Source of the DNA: Nitrospina sp. LS_NOB
GTDB taxonomy: Bacteria; Nitrospinota; Nitrospinia; Nitrospinales; VA-1
Direction of reading: 5' to 3'
Length of the DNA stretch: 64,000 nt
NCBI GenBank assembly: GCA_001542995.1
Contig: LFLA01000026.1
Coordinates: 1-64,000, forward strand
A program made the translations under genes and the position numbers. The notes under the pieces were generated by a model, which made no database searches, had not been told where the DNA came from, and was given only the letters and a program-made list of their open reading frames with translations. Below are positions 8,513 through 16,413 of the stretch, piece after piece. Positions within the stretch are counted from its first letter, which is position 1, and every line of letters starts with the position of its first letter.

Positions 8513-8593
8513 CTCTTTCTCAAAGAGGGGATGGGGTGATTTGCATTAAGGGATGTTGACTTGTCTGGTGGGCCAAGTACTCCAACAATTCCC

Positions 8594-8622
8594 TTGCATG
8601 ATATCAATATTGATACTATAAT
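8594..8622 (+). promoter_or_regulatory. hicAB promoter with palindromic operator in the spacer
   Basis: A perfect -10 TATAAT (8617-8622) lies 17 bp after a weak -35 TTGCAT (8594-8599). The spacer holds the perfect 14-bp palindrome TATCAATATTGATA (8602-8615), a natural site for autorepression by the HicB antitoxin. Transcription starting about seven bases after the -10 would begin at or within a base of the hicA GTG codon. Confidence 0.65.
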
Positions 8623-8628
8623 AGGCCT

Positions 8629-8886
8629 GTGGGCAAAGTAGACAAGCTACTGAAAGAGGTGGAAGCAAACCCTGAAAACGTGAGGTTTGCCGACCTTGCA
8701 AAGTTATGCGCTCACTATTTTGGTGAACCTCGTAGCAAGGGCACAAGCCACCATGTTTACCAAACGTCTTGGCATGGAGGCCCTCGCGTAAACATTCAAA
8801 AGAGTAAGGATGGAAAGGCTAAACCTTACCAGGTGAAGCAAGTGTTGGCCGCCATTAACAAACTGGGGGATGCGGACAATGGTTAA
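8629..8886 (+). CDS. hicA: HicA-type toxin (mRNA interferase)
   Basis: An 85-residue HicA-family protein, the RNA-cleaving toxin of a type II toxin-antitoxin pair. It has the double-stranded-RNA-binding-like fold signature with the active-site histidine in GTSHHVYQ and the closing KAKPYQVKQVLAAI. HicA proteins are usually 60-90 residues. The start is GTG; there is no Shine-Dalgarno sequence, and the -10 box sits so close that the message may be leaderless. The stop overlaps the start of the antitoxin gene by 8 bp, so the pair is one transcript in toxin-first order, as is usual for hicAB. Confidence 0.88.
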   Translation: MGKVDKLLKEVEANPENVRFADLAKLCAHYFGEPRSKGTSHHVYQTSWHGGPRVNIQKSKDGKAKPYQVKQVLAAINKLGDADNG

Positions 8887-9202
8887 TCACAAGCACTACA
8901 CATATCGAGTCACATGGTCCGAAGAGGATGGCGAGCACCTTGCCCTTTGTGCAGAATTTCCAAGCCTCTCCTATCTTGCGGCAAAACCCACAGACGCACT
9001 GAAAAACATCGTGAAGCTCGTTGGTGAAGTTGTAGAAGATATGGCTACCAACGACGAGCCAATCCCGATGCCGCTTGGAGACAAGCAATATAGCGGAAAA
9101 TTTATGGTGCGTATTCCGCCGGAGCAACACAGAAACCTGGTGATGCAGGCGGCAGAACAAGGCATCAGCCTGAACCGTTATATTTCCAGCAAACTCCACT
9201 AG
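8879..9202 (+). CDS. hicB: HicB-type antitoxin
   Basis: A 107-residue antitoxin that should bind and neutralise HicA and repress the operon. The N-terminal half (YRVTWSEEDGEHLALCAEFP) is the partially degraded RNase H fold of HicB. The C-terminal half (FMVRIPPEQHRNLVMQAAEQGISLNRYISSKL) is a ribbon-helix-helix DNA-binding domain. The ATG at 8879 follows a G-rich stretch (CTGGGGG) at good spacing; the ORF track's 8870 start is less likely. The stop codon falls inside a palindromic repeat: CAC TAG within CCACTAGGCGTGG. Confidence 0.88.
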   Translation: MVNHKHYTYRVTWSEEDGEHLALCAEFPSLSYLAAKPTDALKNIVKLVGEVVEDMATNDEPIPMPLGDKQYSGKFMVRIPPEQHRNLVMQAAEQGISLNRYISSKLH

Positions 9203-9345
9203 GCGTGGGGCCAGCGTGACCGCCGAAAAGCTTCAATGTTCCCCTCACTTCATAGAGAGGGGCTAGGGGAGGGGGTTGTGTGGTACGCCCTCTTTTTAAA
9301 GTACCCCTGTGGGGCAATGAGGCTAATGTTGGGGATACCACATAC
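9196..9345. repeat. Palindromic repeats downstream of hicB
   Basis: The stem CCAC/GTGG with loop TAGGC (9196-9208) overlaps the hicB stop. A CCCCTC/GAGGGG-type inverted repeat follows near 9241-9262, and CCCCTGTGGGG lies near 9303. The last motif recurs at about 38234. No gene is visible up to 9431. Confidence 0.55.
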
Positions 9346-9431
9346 ACGTTCCGGGCATGAAGGTAGTTGAAGAAATATCACAAGGACTGAGGTAATTTGC
9401 ATTATTCATATTTTATATTTTTTTGCATAAG

Positions 9432-10142
9432 ATGAAGAATCAATATTTTGGGGATATAAATGATTATCGCAAATATGGCCTAATTCGCATTCTGGCTAAT
9501 GATGGAATTATAAGAACAGGAGTTTGTTGGATGCTTACTCCAGACGATACCAGAGCGGATGGAAAATTTACTGAGTACCTTGCTGAACCCAAAAAATATA
9601 GAGAGTTTGATCCAGGTTTGTATGATTTTCTAGGCCAATGTTTAAAAGCAAATTTAAGAGATATACATGAAATCTCTGGTTCTGATAAATTTCCTAATGC
9701 TATTTTTTATAACCCAATATTAGAAGATGATGTTGCTCGGAGAGAACAATATTTTTCGAGTATGTTTAAGTTGTTTCAAGATGCTGATTTGATATTTTTT
9801 GATCCAGACAATGGCCTGGAAATTAAATCCAGGTCTCTAGGGCAGAAAGACTCTTCAAAATATCTGTACTGGTTTGAAGTTGCTGAATGTTATGAAGCGG
9901 GTCATTCTATTTTGATATATCAGCATTTCATTCGCGAAAATAGAGATGATTTTATATCAAAAAAATTAAGAAAGATTCATATAGAAACAGGCAGTAAAAA
10001 TATTATTTCCCTCCAAACGCCTCATGTTGTGTTTTTTCTCGCTCCCCAAGACAAACATAATGAGTACTTTTTGAAAAGAACTGAAATGGTTTCAAAAGTT
10101 TGGAATGGGCAAATTAAGGTGTCCTTTCATTCTTTTTCCTGA
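9432..10142 (+). CDS. Orphan low-GC protein, possible Rossmann-type methyltransferase relative
   Basis: A 236-residue soluble protein opening MKNQYFGDINDYRKYGLIR, a start I recall from a family of uncharacterised proteins found in accessory regions. DLIFFDPDNGLEI (near residues 118-130) looks like a strand ending in an acidic FDPDNG motif and could be a degenerate DPPY-like catalytic or SAM-site motif; this is only a resemblance. The gene is clearly AT-richer than its neighbours, has no operon partner and lies between repeat blocks, all pointing to horizontal arrival. The ATG at 9432 is preferred over the TTG at 9423 because the family-like sequence begins there. Confidence 0.6.
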   Translation: MKNQYFGDINDYRKYGLIRILANDGIIRTGVCWMLTPDDTRADGKFTEYLAEPKKYREFDPGLYDFLGQCLKANLRDIHEISGSDKFPNAIFYNPILEDDVARREQYFSSMFKLFQDADLIFFDPDNGLEIKSRSLGQKDSSKYLYWFEVAECYEAGHSILIYQHFIRENRDDFISKKLRKIHIETGSKNIISLQTPHVVFFLAPQDKHNEYFLKRTEMVSKVWNGQIKVSFHSFS

Positions 10143-10441
10143 TTTACGCTGTCAATAAAGAGACAAAGAACGGGTGTCAGGCCGAGTCGGCCAAAAAGAT
10201 GTAAATCACCCCAACCCTCTTTAACAAAGAGGGAGTTAAAACCCAAACCGCTCCTGATCGTCATCGCGAACCGCAAAGCGGTGTGGCGATCTAGGTTCTG
10301 GATTGCTTCGTCATCTTGTTCCTCGCAATGACAGCAACCCCCTCAGTTACCCCTCCGGGGCACGAAAATTTAGGAAAAATATCACGTCTTCGTCGCCATG
10401 GCTCCTCAGAATGACAAGAAAAGCCACCTTGTCGTCGCTGT
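10143..10441. repeat. Intergenic mosaic of dispersed repeats
   Basis: It holds a CCCTCTTT/AAAGAGGG hairpin (about 10214-10232), a 'gtcatcgcgaaccgc...gtggcgatcta' repeat (about 10260-10295), CCCCTCCGGGG, and a partial 'attctgagg' arm. The same motifs occur at 1337-1465 in reverse order. No gene is visible. Confidence 0.6.
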
Positions 10442-11410
10442 TTATTCTTGAAATATCCTTATCAACTTTTCTACCGATTCGGATTGCAGGGCTTTGAAAA
10501 TTTTTTCTACTTGTACGGATAATTCTTTTTCGCTCTGGAACTTCAGTTCCAGTTTCAATTCGTTACTCTCAAACGTATCCTGAAACCGGAGCTTGGTTTT
10601 GTCGTCCAGTTCCATTTCATCGAGAGCGCGGGCGACCCGCTTTCTCATGTCCGACAGAACCGGATAACGCAGGCCATAAAGTATTTTGTGGATCTGTTCA
10701 TATTGCTGGGGAGCCGGTAAGTCCGATGCCGCCAGGATTTTTTGAAGTTCGCCGCGGGATAAAATTTCTCCCGGTGTGGTGTTTTCCCGTGTCGCGACTT
10801 CGTCAACGAGTTCCAGCAGGTCCCGCCATTTGTTGACTCCCGGCCTGAGAGCAGAAAACAAATTTTCGGCTTCTTCCAGACGGTCCCATTTATAAAAATT
10901 GCTGAAGGTTTTAACCGGAACTCCGGCACGGTGCAGCAGGATTTGCATCTTGGGGCTTAAGGATTTGACGCCGGACAAGTCTAAAAATATTTTTTTACTG
11001 CGTTCCAGTTCCAGTAAAGGCATATACTCTTCAATAATGGTTTCATCAGAAATTCCAGAATGCTTGAGTTTGTTAAGGATGATTCCCTTTTCAATGTCGC
11101 TATAATGCCGCTGCCCGAAATTTTCGTTCAGGTTTATGGCCAATCGAGATGCATTATCTATTTCAGGTATGATGAAGGCGGGGATGCTGGTTAAGCCCGA
11201 TCGGGGGGCCGCCTGGAAACGTTTATGTCCGCTGACGATTGCATAGTAATTTCCGGATAGGCAGACCGAAATAGGATGCCGGATGCCGATCACTTTGATC
11301 GAGTCCATTAACTTTTCCGGACAGCCGTCCAGCGAGAAATCCGTCAACCGGTCTTCAGGGTCGATATCTGTTATCGGGATTTCGGAAACATCAGAAAGTT
11401 TGATTTTCAT
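10442..11410 (-). CDS. ParB/RepB/Spo0J-family protein (orphan)
   Basis: A 322-residue ParB-like protein. The N-terminal ParB/sulfiredoxin-type fold carries VSGHKRFQAA (the GxxRxxA-like nucleotide-binding box appears as GHKRFQA) and NLNENFGQRHYSDIEKG. The middle part is helical like the KorB/ParB DNA-binding region, and the C-terminus is a charged helix. No parA lies next to it and no parS-like cluster is seen, so it is unlikely to be the main chromosome partition protein and could be a regulator or relic of a plasmid. The ATG at 11410 overlaps head-to-head with the start of the lipoprotein gene; upstream in-frame starts (11440, 11443) would overlap that gene's signal peptide. Confidence 0.78.
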   Translation of the reverse strand: MKIKLSDVSEIPITDIDPEDRLTDFSLDGCPEKLMDSIKVIGIRHPISVCLSGNYYAIVSGHKRFQAAPRSGLTSIPAFIIPEIDNASRLAINLNENFGQRHYSDIEKGIILNKLKHSGISDETIIEEYMPLLELERSKKIFLDLSGVKSLSPKMQILLHRAGVPVKTFSNFYKWDRLEEAENLFSALRPGVNKWRDLLELVDEVATRENTTPGEILSRGELQKILAASDLPAPQQYEQIHKILYGLRYPVLSDMRKRVARALDEMELDDKTKLRFQDTFESNELKLELKFQSEKELSVQVEKIFKALQSESVEKLIRIFQE

Positions 11411-12296
11411 GCAATCGATCAAAAAAATATTATGGACCATCACCCTGGGGTTGATTCTTTCCGGTTGTCAGGAAAAAATTCCTCAAGGCATGGTTTTGAT
11501 TCTTTCGGGAGAGTTTACCATTGGAACCGACCAGACGGATGAGGAAAACCACGCGCTTTCTTTAGGGCTGAACAAGCCTTGGTTTGCCGACGAGTCGCCG
11601 GAGCGGCGTATCGACATCCCCGATTATTATATTGACCGGTTTGAGGTGACCAACCTGCAATATTTTATTTTTTGCCAGGCCAGCGACCACAAACCGCCAC
11701 GTTATTGGAAGGGCGAAAAGTTTCCCGAAGGGCAGGAGCGCTTCCCAGTCACGGAAGTGAATTATTTTGACGCCAGCACCTACGCCAAATGGGCTGGCAA
11801 GCGCTTGCCCAATGAGAAGGAGTGGGAAAAAGCGGCGAGGGGTCGGGCGGGATTCATCTATCCCTGGGGCGATGATTTTTTACCAGGTGTTGCCAACCTA
11901 AGTCTTTCTCCCAGAACAAAAACAGGACAGGGATTGAAACCGGTCGGCAGTTTCCCTAAAAGCGCCAGTCCTTACAAGGTGCACGATATGATCGGCAACG
12001 CCTGGGAATGGGTCTGGGAATATTATCAGCCTTATCCTGGCAACAGGTTTAAAAACCCGGCCTATGAAAAGAAAGAGATCGTGGTGCGGGGCTTGTCGTA
12101 TATGGGTGTGGGGCATTTTAGCAAAAAGGATTTTTTAAGGGTTGTCTCGCTCAAGGCCCGGGCTTCTTACCGTGCGCACCTCAACCCGCTGGCACGGAAA
12201 AAGGATGTCGGTTTTCGTTGCGCCAAAGATCGCCCGCCATTTATGGAAAGAGTTTTTGGCATCAAATCCGCCGAGCCGAAAGAAACGGCAGTATAA
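11409..12296 (+). CDS. Lipoprotein with formylglycine-generating-enzyme-like (SUMF1) domain
   Basis: A 295-residue predicted lipoprotein. The signal peptide ends in the lipobox LILSGC (Cys about residue 20). The rest is an FGE-sulfatase/SUMF1 fold: PQGMVLILSGEFTIGTD, DYYIDRFEVTNLQYF, FPVTEVNYFDASTYAKWAGK, RLPNEKEWEKAARG, MIGNAWEWVW and a closing VGFRCAKD. Only some family members oxidise sulfatase cysteines; many are binding or structural proteins, and no sulfatase is in the window, so activity is not claimed. The upstream 126 bp of the called ORF lies antisense to the ParB-like gene and is not part of the protein, because the signal peptide begins at the ATG at 11409. Confidence 0.85.
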   Translation: MQSIKKILWTITLGLILSGCQEKIPQGMVLILSGEFTIGTDQTDEENHALSLGLNKPWFADESPERRIDIPDYYIDRFEVTNLQYFIFCQASDHKPPRYWKGEKFPEGQERFPVTEVNYFDASTYAKWAGKRLPNEKEWEKAARGRAGFIYPWGDDFLPGVANLSLSPRTKTGQGLKPVGSFPKSASPYKVHDMIGNAWEWVWEYYQPYPGNRFKNPAYEKKEIVVRGLSYMGVGHFSKKDFLRVVSLKARASYRAHLNPLARKKDVGFRCAKDRPPFMERVFGIKSAEPKETAV

Positions 12297-12418
12297 AAAT
12301 TTGTTTGAAAGGGTGGTTGTTTTCACTGATTTTAATGGAGTAGTATAATATTATCATCCTGTTTGATTCCCCGTTTTGTTCGGAATGTTAACCCGCAAAT
12401 TTAAGGTCAGAAAACGTT

Positions 12419-15400
12419 TTGAAATTTGAAGATGTATTAGGAACCCAGGTTCTTTTTCTCGATGGCGCCATGGGCACCATGGTCCAGAACCTGGAGTTGG
12501 AAGATTCTGCTTTTGGCGGTCCCGCGTTTAAAATGCTGACTGATCTGTTGATCTTTTCCCGCCCGGATGATCTGGAAGGCATCCACCTGAAATATTTAGA
12601 GGCCGGGGCCAACCTGATCGAGACCGATACCTTTGGCGCTTCTCCTTTCCGTCTGGCCGAATTCGATTTTAAGGATATCGACCTGGCCGATATCAAAGCC
12701 ATTCCGAAAGAGCTGAACCTTAAAGAGTCGGACTATGACGCGATCACTCACCATTTGAATGTTGAGGGTTGCCGCATAGCCAGAAAGGCGATCGACCGCT
12801 ATAAAGCCTCGCCGGATTATGACGACCGGCCCTTGTTTGTTGCCGGTTCCATCGGGCCTTCCAACTATGTTCTTTCCAAGACCGAGGCCGATCTCAAAAA
12901 AGCGACCTGGTCGCAGATTGTTGATAACAACAAAAAACAGGTGTTGGGATTGATCGAAGGTGGCGCCGATGTGCTTTTGTTTGAAACGCAGCAGGACATT
13001 CTGGAACTGAAAGCTTCACTGGTCGGTGCCCACGAGGCGTTCAAGGAAACCGGGAAAAAAGTTCCCATCATCGCCCAGGTCACGGTGGATGGGTTTTCCA
13101 AAATGCAGATTTTCAATACTGATATTCACGCGGCTTATGTGGCGGTGCAGGGCATGGGGATTTCCGCCTTCGGCATCAACTGCAATACTGGTCCGGAGCT
13201 GATGGAAAAAACGGTGGAAAAACTGAGTCGGTTTTGTCATCACCCGATATCCATCGTGCCCAATGCCGGGCAACCCGTCTCCGAAGATGGCAAAACCTGT
13301 TACAAGCTTCAGCCTGAAGAGATGGCAGATTATGTCGAACGGTTTGTGAAAGATTCCGGAGTTGCCATTATCGGCGGTTGTTGCGGAACCACGCCGGACC
13401 ATATTCGCGCCTTGTCGAACCGTTTGAAAGGTGTAGTCCCCAATAGAAAAAAAATAGAGAAGCAGGTTTATGTCTCCGGTCCGCAGGTGGCGGTGGCTCT
13501 CGACAGTTCTGAGGCATTGCTCCGCATTGGTGAAAGGCTGAACGTCAGGGGCAGTAAAAAGGTTCGCGAAGCGGTGGAGCGTGACGATGGCATCCAGATG
13601 GCGACGCTGGAAGAGGTGACCGAAGAGCAGGTCAAGGATTTAGGAATCGAAATCATCGATGTTTGTATGGACAGCAACATTGTCGAAACCGAAGTGGCAT
13701 TGACCAAAACCATTTATGAGCTGACCAGCGATTTCAAGGGTGTCATGTGCATCGACTCGTTTTCGGTTGAGGCGCTCAAGATGGCCATCGAAGTTTATCC
13801 GGGCAGGCCGATCATCAACTCCATCAGTCTTGAAGAATATGAGGCTGGGGTGAGCAAGCTTGATGCCGTGTTGTCTCAAACTGCGGAACATAATCCGGTT
13901 TACATCGCTTTGGTGAATGGACCGGAGGGACCGGGCCAGACTGCTGACGAAAAATATGAGTTGGCTGTAGAAATTGTGAAACAGGCCGGGGAAAAATTTA
14001 ATGTTCTGCCCGACCAGATTATTATTGATGTCAATGCTTATCCCATCGGTTCGGAATCCGTCGAGGGTCTCAACTTTTGCGCGGAGACTTTAAAATGTCT
14101 GCCACGTATCAAAGCCATTCACCCGGATATTAAAACCAGTATGGGTGTGGGCAACCTGACCAACGGGCTTGCCGCCAAGCCCTATATGCGCAAAGTGCTG
14201 ACCAGTGTGTTTCTCGATGAGGCTCGAAAGGCCGGGTTGGACTGTGCCATTTTGAATCCGCATCATTATGTTCCACTTGAAAGTCTGCCGGAAAGTGATG
14301 TGGTTCTGGCCCGCAAGGTTATTCTCGATCGCGACATGACCTCCTTTGAAGAATTGGAGGAGATCGCGTTGACCAAGAAAACAGGAGTCCAAGCCAAAAA
14401 GGTTGTGTACGAAGACCTTCCTCTGGAAGAAAGTATTTGCCAGCGCATCAAGGACGGGTTCAAGCAAAAGCAGGAAGGAAACATTGAAAAAGCGGGTAGG
14501 ATTTTTCCCTATAAAGACCGCATTGTGGAGGACGTTGCCAAAGCCATCGAAACCCACGCGCCTTTGGAATTTATAAGTGGCCATCTCATGATTGCCATGC
14601 GTGAGTTGGGCGATGCTTTTGGTCGCGGGGAAGTGAGCCTGCCGCATCTTTTAAAGAGCGCCGATGTCATGCGCCATGTGATGCAGTTTCTCGAAAGCTT
14701 CATGCGTTTTCAAAGCGGTATCGAGCCCGGTGCCGAGATTGACTATAAAGGGGTGGTGGTGATCGGCACGGTTTATCAGGATGTGCATAGCATTGGTAAA
14801 GACCTGGCGAAAACCTTGCTTGAAAATTATGGTTACCGGGTGATTGACCTGGGTGTGCAGGTTCCGCTGGACCGGTTTATCGACACGGCCAAGCAGGAAA
14901 ACGCTGATGCCATTGGCATGAGCGCTTTACTGGTGCAAACCTCCAACCACATGATAACGATCAGCCGCATGTTGCTCGACCAGAAATATTCCATTCCGAT
15001 TCTCATTGGCGGGGCTCCGGTTAACTCCCGGCACGCCGGGTATGTGGCCATGCATGGCGGAGACGATACGCAAGCGATTCTGGATAATGTTTTTTATTGC
15101 GGCAGTGGAATGGATGGTGTCAACACCATGGGACTTCTCATGGACAAAAATCAGCGTCCTGGCCTGCTGAAAGAAAATAAAGAAAAGTTGTTGCGTGAAT
15201 ATCAAAAGGCAAAAGGAATTCAGAAAGAGAAAGACAAACTATTGCAGACCCTGCCCAGAAGAAAGGTCAATTTCAGGCATCATGAAAGTCCTTCAGACGG
15301 ATACGGAATTCACAAGGTCGAGTTCAAACTGCATAAGCTTGCAGGAAATATAGATCGCAAAAGTTTGTATTCGCTGAATTGGAAGTTCGGTAAAAAATCA

Positions 15401-16036
15401 AGCTGGATCCATAAGGGAGTGACCCTGCAACAACTTCAGGCTTTGGAAAAAACCTGGATAGAAAAAGCCGAGCAGAGAGGGTGGGTTGTTCCTAAGGCCC
15501 GGTTTGCACTGTTCCCGGCGCAATCGGATGGAGATGAGGTCATTATTTATGATCCGAAAAACCGGGAGAAGGAATTGGCCCGGCTCCGATTCGATGTCTG
15601 CATTGGCAAGGGAAGAAAAGATATCTTTTCGGTGGGCCAGTATTTTTATGGCAAAGCTTCTGGACAATGGGATGTGATTGGATTGCAGATATCGACCGCG
15701 GGCGACCAGGTCGAAGCGGGCATCGAAGAGTTCAAGGCGCAGAATGACAGCGAGTCGGCGTTATACCTTCAGGGTTTGAGCGATCGGGTGGCTGAAGACC
15801 TGGCCGAATACATCCATCAATTGCTGCGTCAGCGGGTTGGGGCGAACAAAGACAACCGGGGCCAACGCTACAGTCCGGGTTATCCGGCCATCACCGACCT
15901 GACTTACAATCGTGTTATCTGGGAACTTCTGGGTGCCGAGGATATTGGTGTGACCCTGACCTCAGCGAACGAGTTTTACCCGCCCAGTACCACTGCCGCA
16001 GTGATCTGTTTTCACAAAGATGCCGGATACAGTTGA
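12419..16036 (+). CDS. metH: Cobalamin-dependent methionine synthase
   Basis: A full-length MetH (1205 residues; the E. coli enzyme is about 1227) that moves a methyl group from methyl-tetrahydrofolate through cobalamin to homocysteine. In order: homocysteine-binding domain with zinc ligands in GINCNTGPE (about 250) and GGCCGTTPDH (about 318); pterin-binding domain (DSFSVEALK, GVGNLTNGL); B12 cap and Rossmann domain with the lower-ligand motif DVHSIGKDL (about 787); and the AdoMet reactivation domain with RYSPGYPAITDL (about 1150). The start is TTG at 12419, the only start that matches the family's N-terminus. No B12 riboswitch is apparent in the 122 bp upstream. Confidence 0.97.
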   Translation: MKFEDVLGTQVLFLDGAMGTMVQNLELEDSAFGGPAFKMLTDLLIFSRPDDLEGIHLKYLEAGANLIETDTFGASPFRLAEFDFKDIDLADIKAIPKELNLKESDYDAITHHLNVEGCRIARKAIDRYKASPDYDDRPLFVAGSIGPSNYVLSKTEADLKKATWSQIVDNNKKQVLGLIEGGADVLLFETQQDILELKASLVGAHEAFKETGKKVPIIAQVTVDGFSKMQIFNTDIHAAYVAVQGMGISAFGINCNTGPELMEKTVEKLSRFCHHPISIVPNAGQPVSEDGKTCYKLQPEEMADYVERFVKDSGVAIIGGCCGTTPDHIRALSNRLKGVVPNRKKIEKQVYVSGPQVAVALDSSEALLRIGERLNVRGSKKVREAVERDDGIQMATLEEVTEEQVKDLGIEIIDVCMDSNIVETEVALTKTIYELTSDFKGVMCIDSFSVEALKMAIEVYPGRPIINSISLEEYEAGVSKLDAVLSQTAEHNPVYIALVNGPEGPGQTADEKYELAVEIVKQAGEKFNVLPDQIIIDVNAYPIGSESVEGLNFCAETLKCLPRIKAIHPDIKTSMGVGNLTNGLAAKPYMRKVLTSVFLDEARKAGLDCAILNPHHYVPLESLPESDVVLARKVILDRDMTSFEELEEIALTKKTGVQAKKVVYEDLPLEESICQRIKDGFKQKQEGNIEKAGRIFPYKDRIVEDVAKAIETHAPLEFISGHLMIAMRELGDAFGRGEVSLPHLLKSADVMRHVMQFLESFMRFQSGIEPGAEIDYKGVVVIGTVYQDVHSIGKDLAKTLLENYGYRVIDLGVQVPLDRFIDTAKQENADAIGMSALLVQTSNHMITISRMLLDQKYSIPILIGGAPVNSRHAGYVAMHGGDDTQAILDNVFYCGSGMDGVNTMGLLMDKNQRPGLLKENKEKLLREYQKAKGIQKEKDKLLQTLPRRKVNFRHHESPSDGYGIHKVEFKLHKLAGNIDRKSLYSLNWKFGKKSSWIHKGVTLQQLQALEKTWIEKAEQRGWVVPKARFALFPAQSDGDEVIIYDPKNREKELARLRFDVCIGKGRKDIFSVGQYFYGKASGQWDVIGLQISTAGDQVEAGIEEFKAQNDSESALYLQGLSDRVAEDLAEYIHQLLRQRVGANKDNRGQRYSPGYPAITDLTYNRVIWELLGAEDIGVTLTSANEFYPPSTTAAVICFHKDAGYS

Positions 16037-16413
16037 TCCCCGGCGAGCCGCCGCCGGCAAACTGCCATACTCTCATTAGTCGGCAAAGAGTTATCTTGGC
16101 CTAAAAAGTCTTTGCCCAATTACCACCGGGCGTTGCCCGGTCAAGTCCTTTCAATTTTTAGCCAATAAGAAAACACTCGCCGGATCGGGATTTGCTGGTT
16201 TGGCGGGTTGCGGAGTGATAAGATAAACCCATAAAATATAAGGTCTTGGTCGATAGAAGCTGGAGAGGAAATAAAACCTTTGTATAATTGACATCATTTG
16301 TTAAGATAATGAGGACGTTTACCCAAATAGAACAGAGATGTTGCCTGTCAGTTTTTACCCCTGCAGGCCTCTTTTCAGATTATGAATCCGCTATTTTTGA
16401 GGCAAGTTGAATC
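16037..16413. other. Intergenic region with palindrome-capped repeat and clpC leader
   Basis: The first half carries the repeat core (AAAGAGTTATCTTGGCC, GTCTTTGCCCAATTACC) closed by the perfect stem CCGGGCGTTGCCCGG near 16126-16140. The second half is the clpC leader: a TTGACA is present at 16288-16293 but no -10 lies at the right distance, and TATAAT occurs just before it. No RNA gene is recognised. Confidence 0.55.

Noticed and set aside
8199-8549. ORF of 116 codons (and overlapping 8123-8383)
   Set aside because: The translation is a repeat of repeats (FFTAFRMT..., SSSRSRRRRR...), produced by the tandem array.
12297-12418. Cobalamin riboswitch before metH
   Set aside because: The leader is short and I see no B12-box-like conserved sequence.
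16281-16316. Sigma-70 promoter for clpC
   Set aside because: A perfect TTGACA and a TATAAT are present but in the wrong order and spacing to work together.
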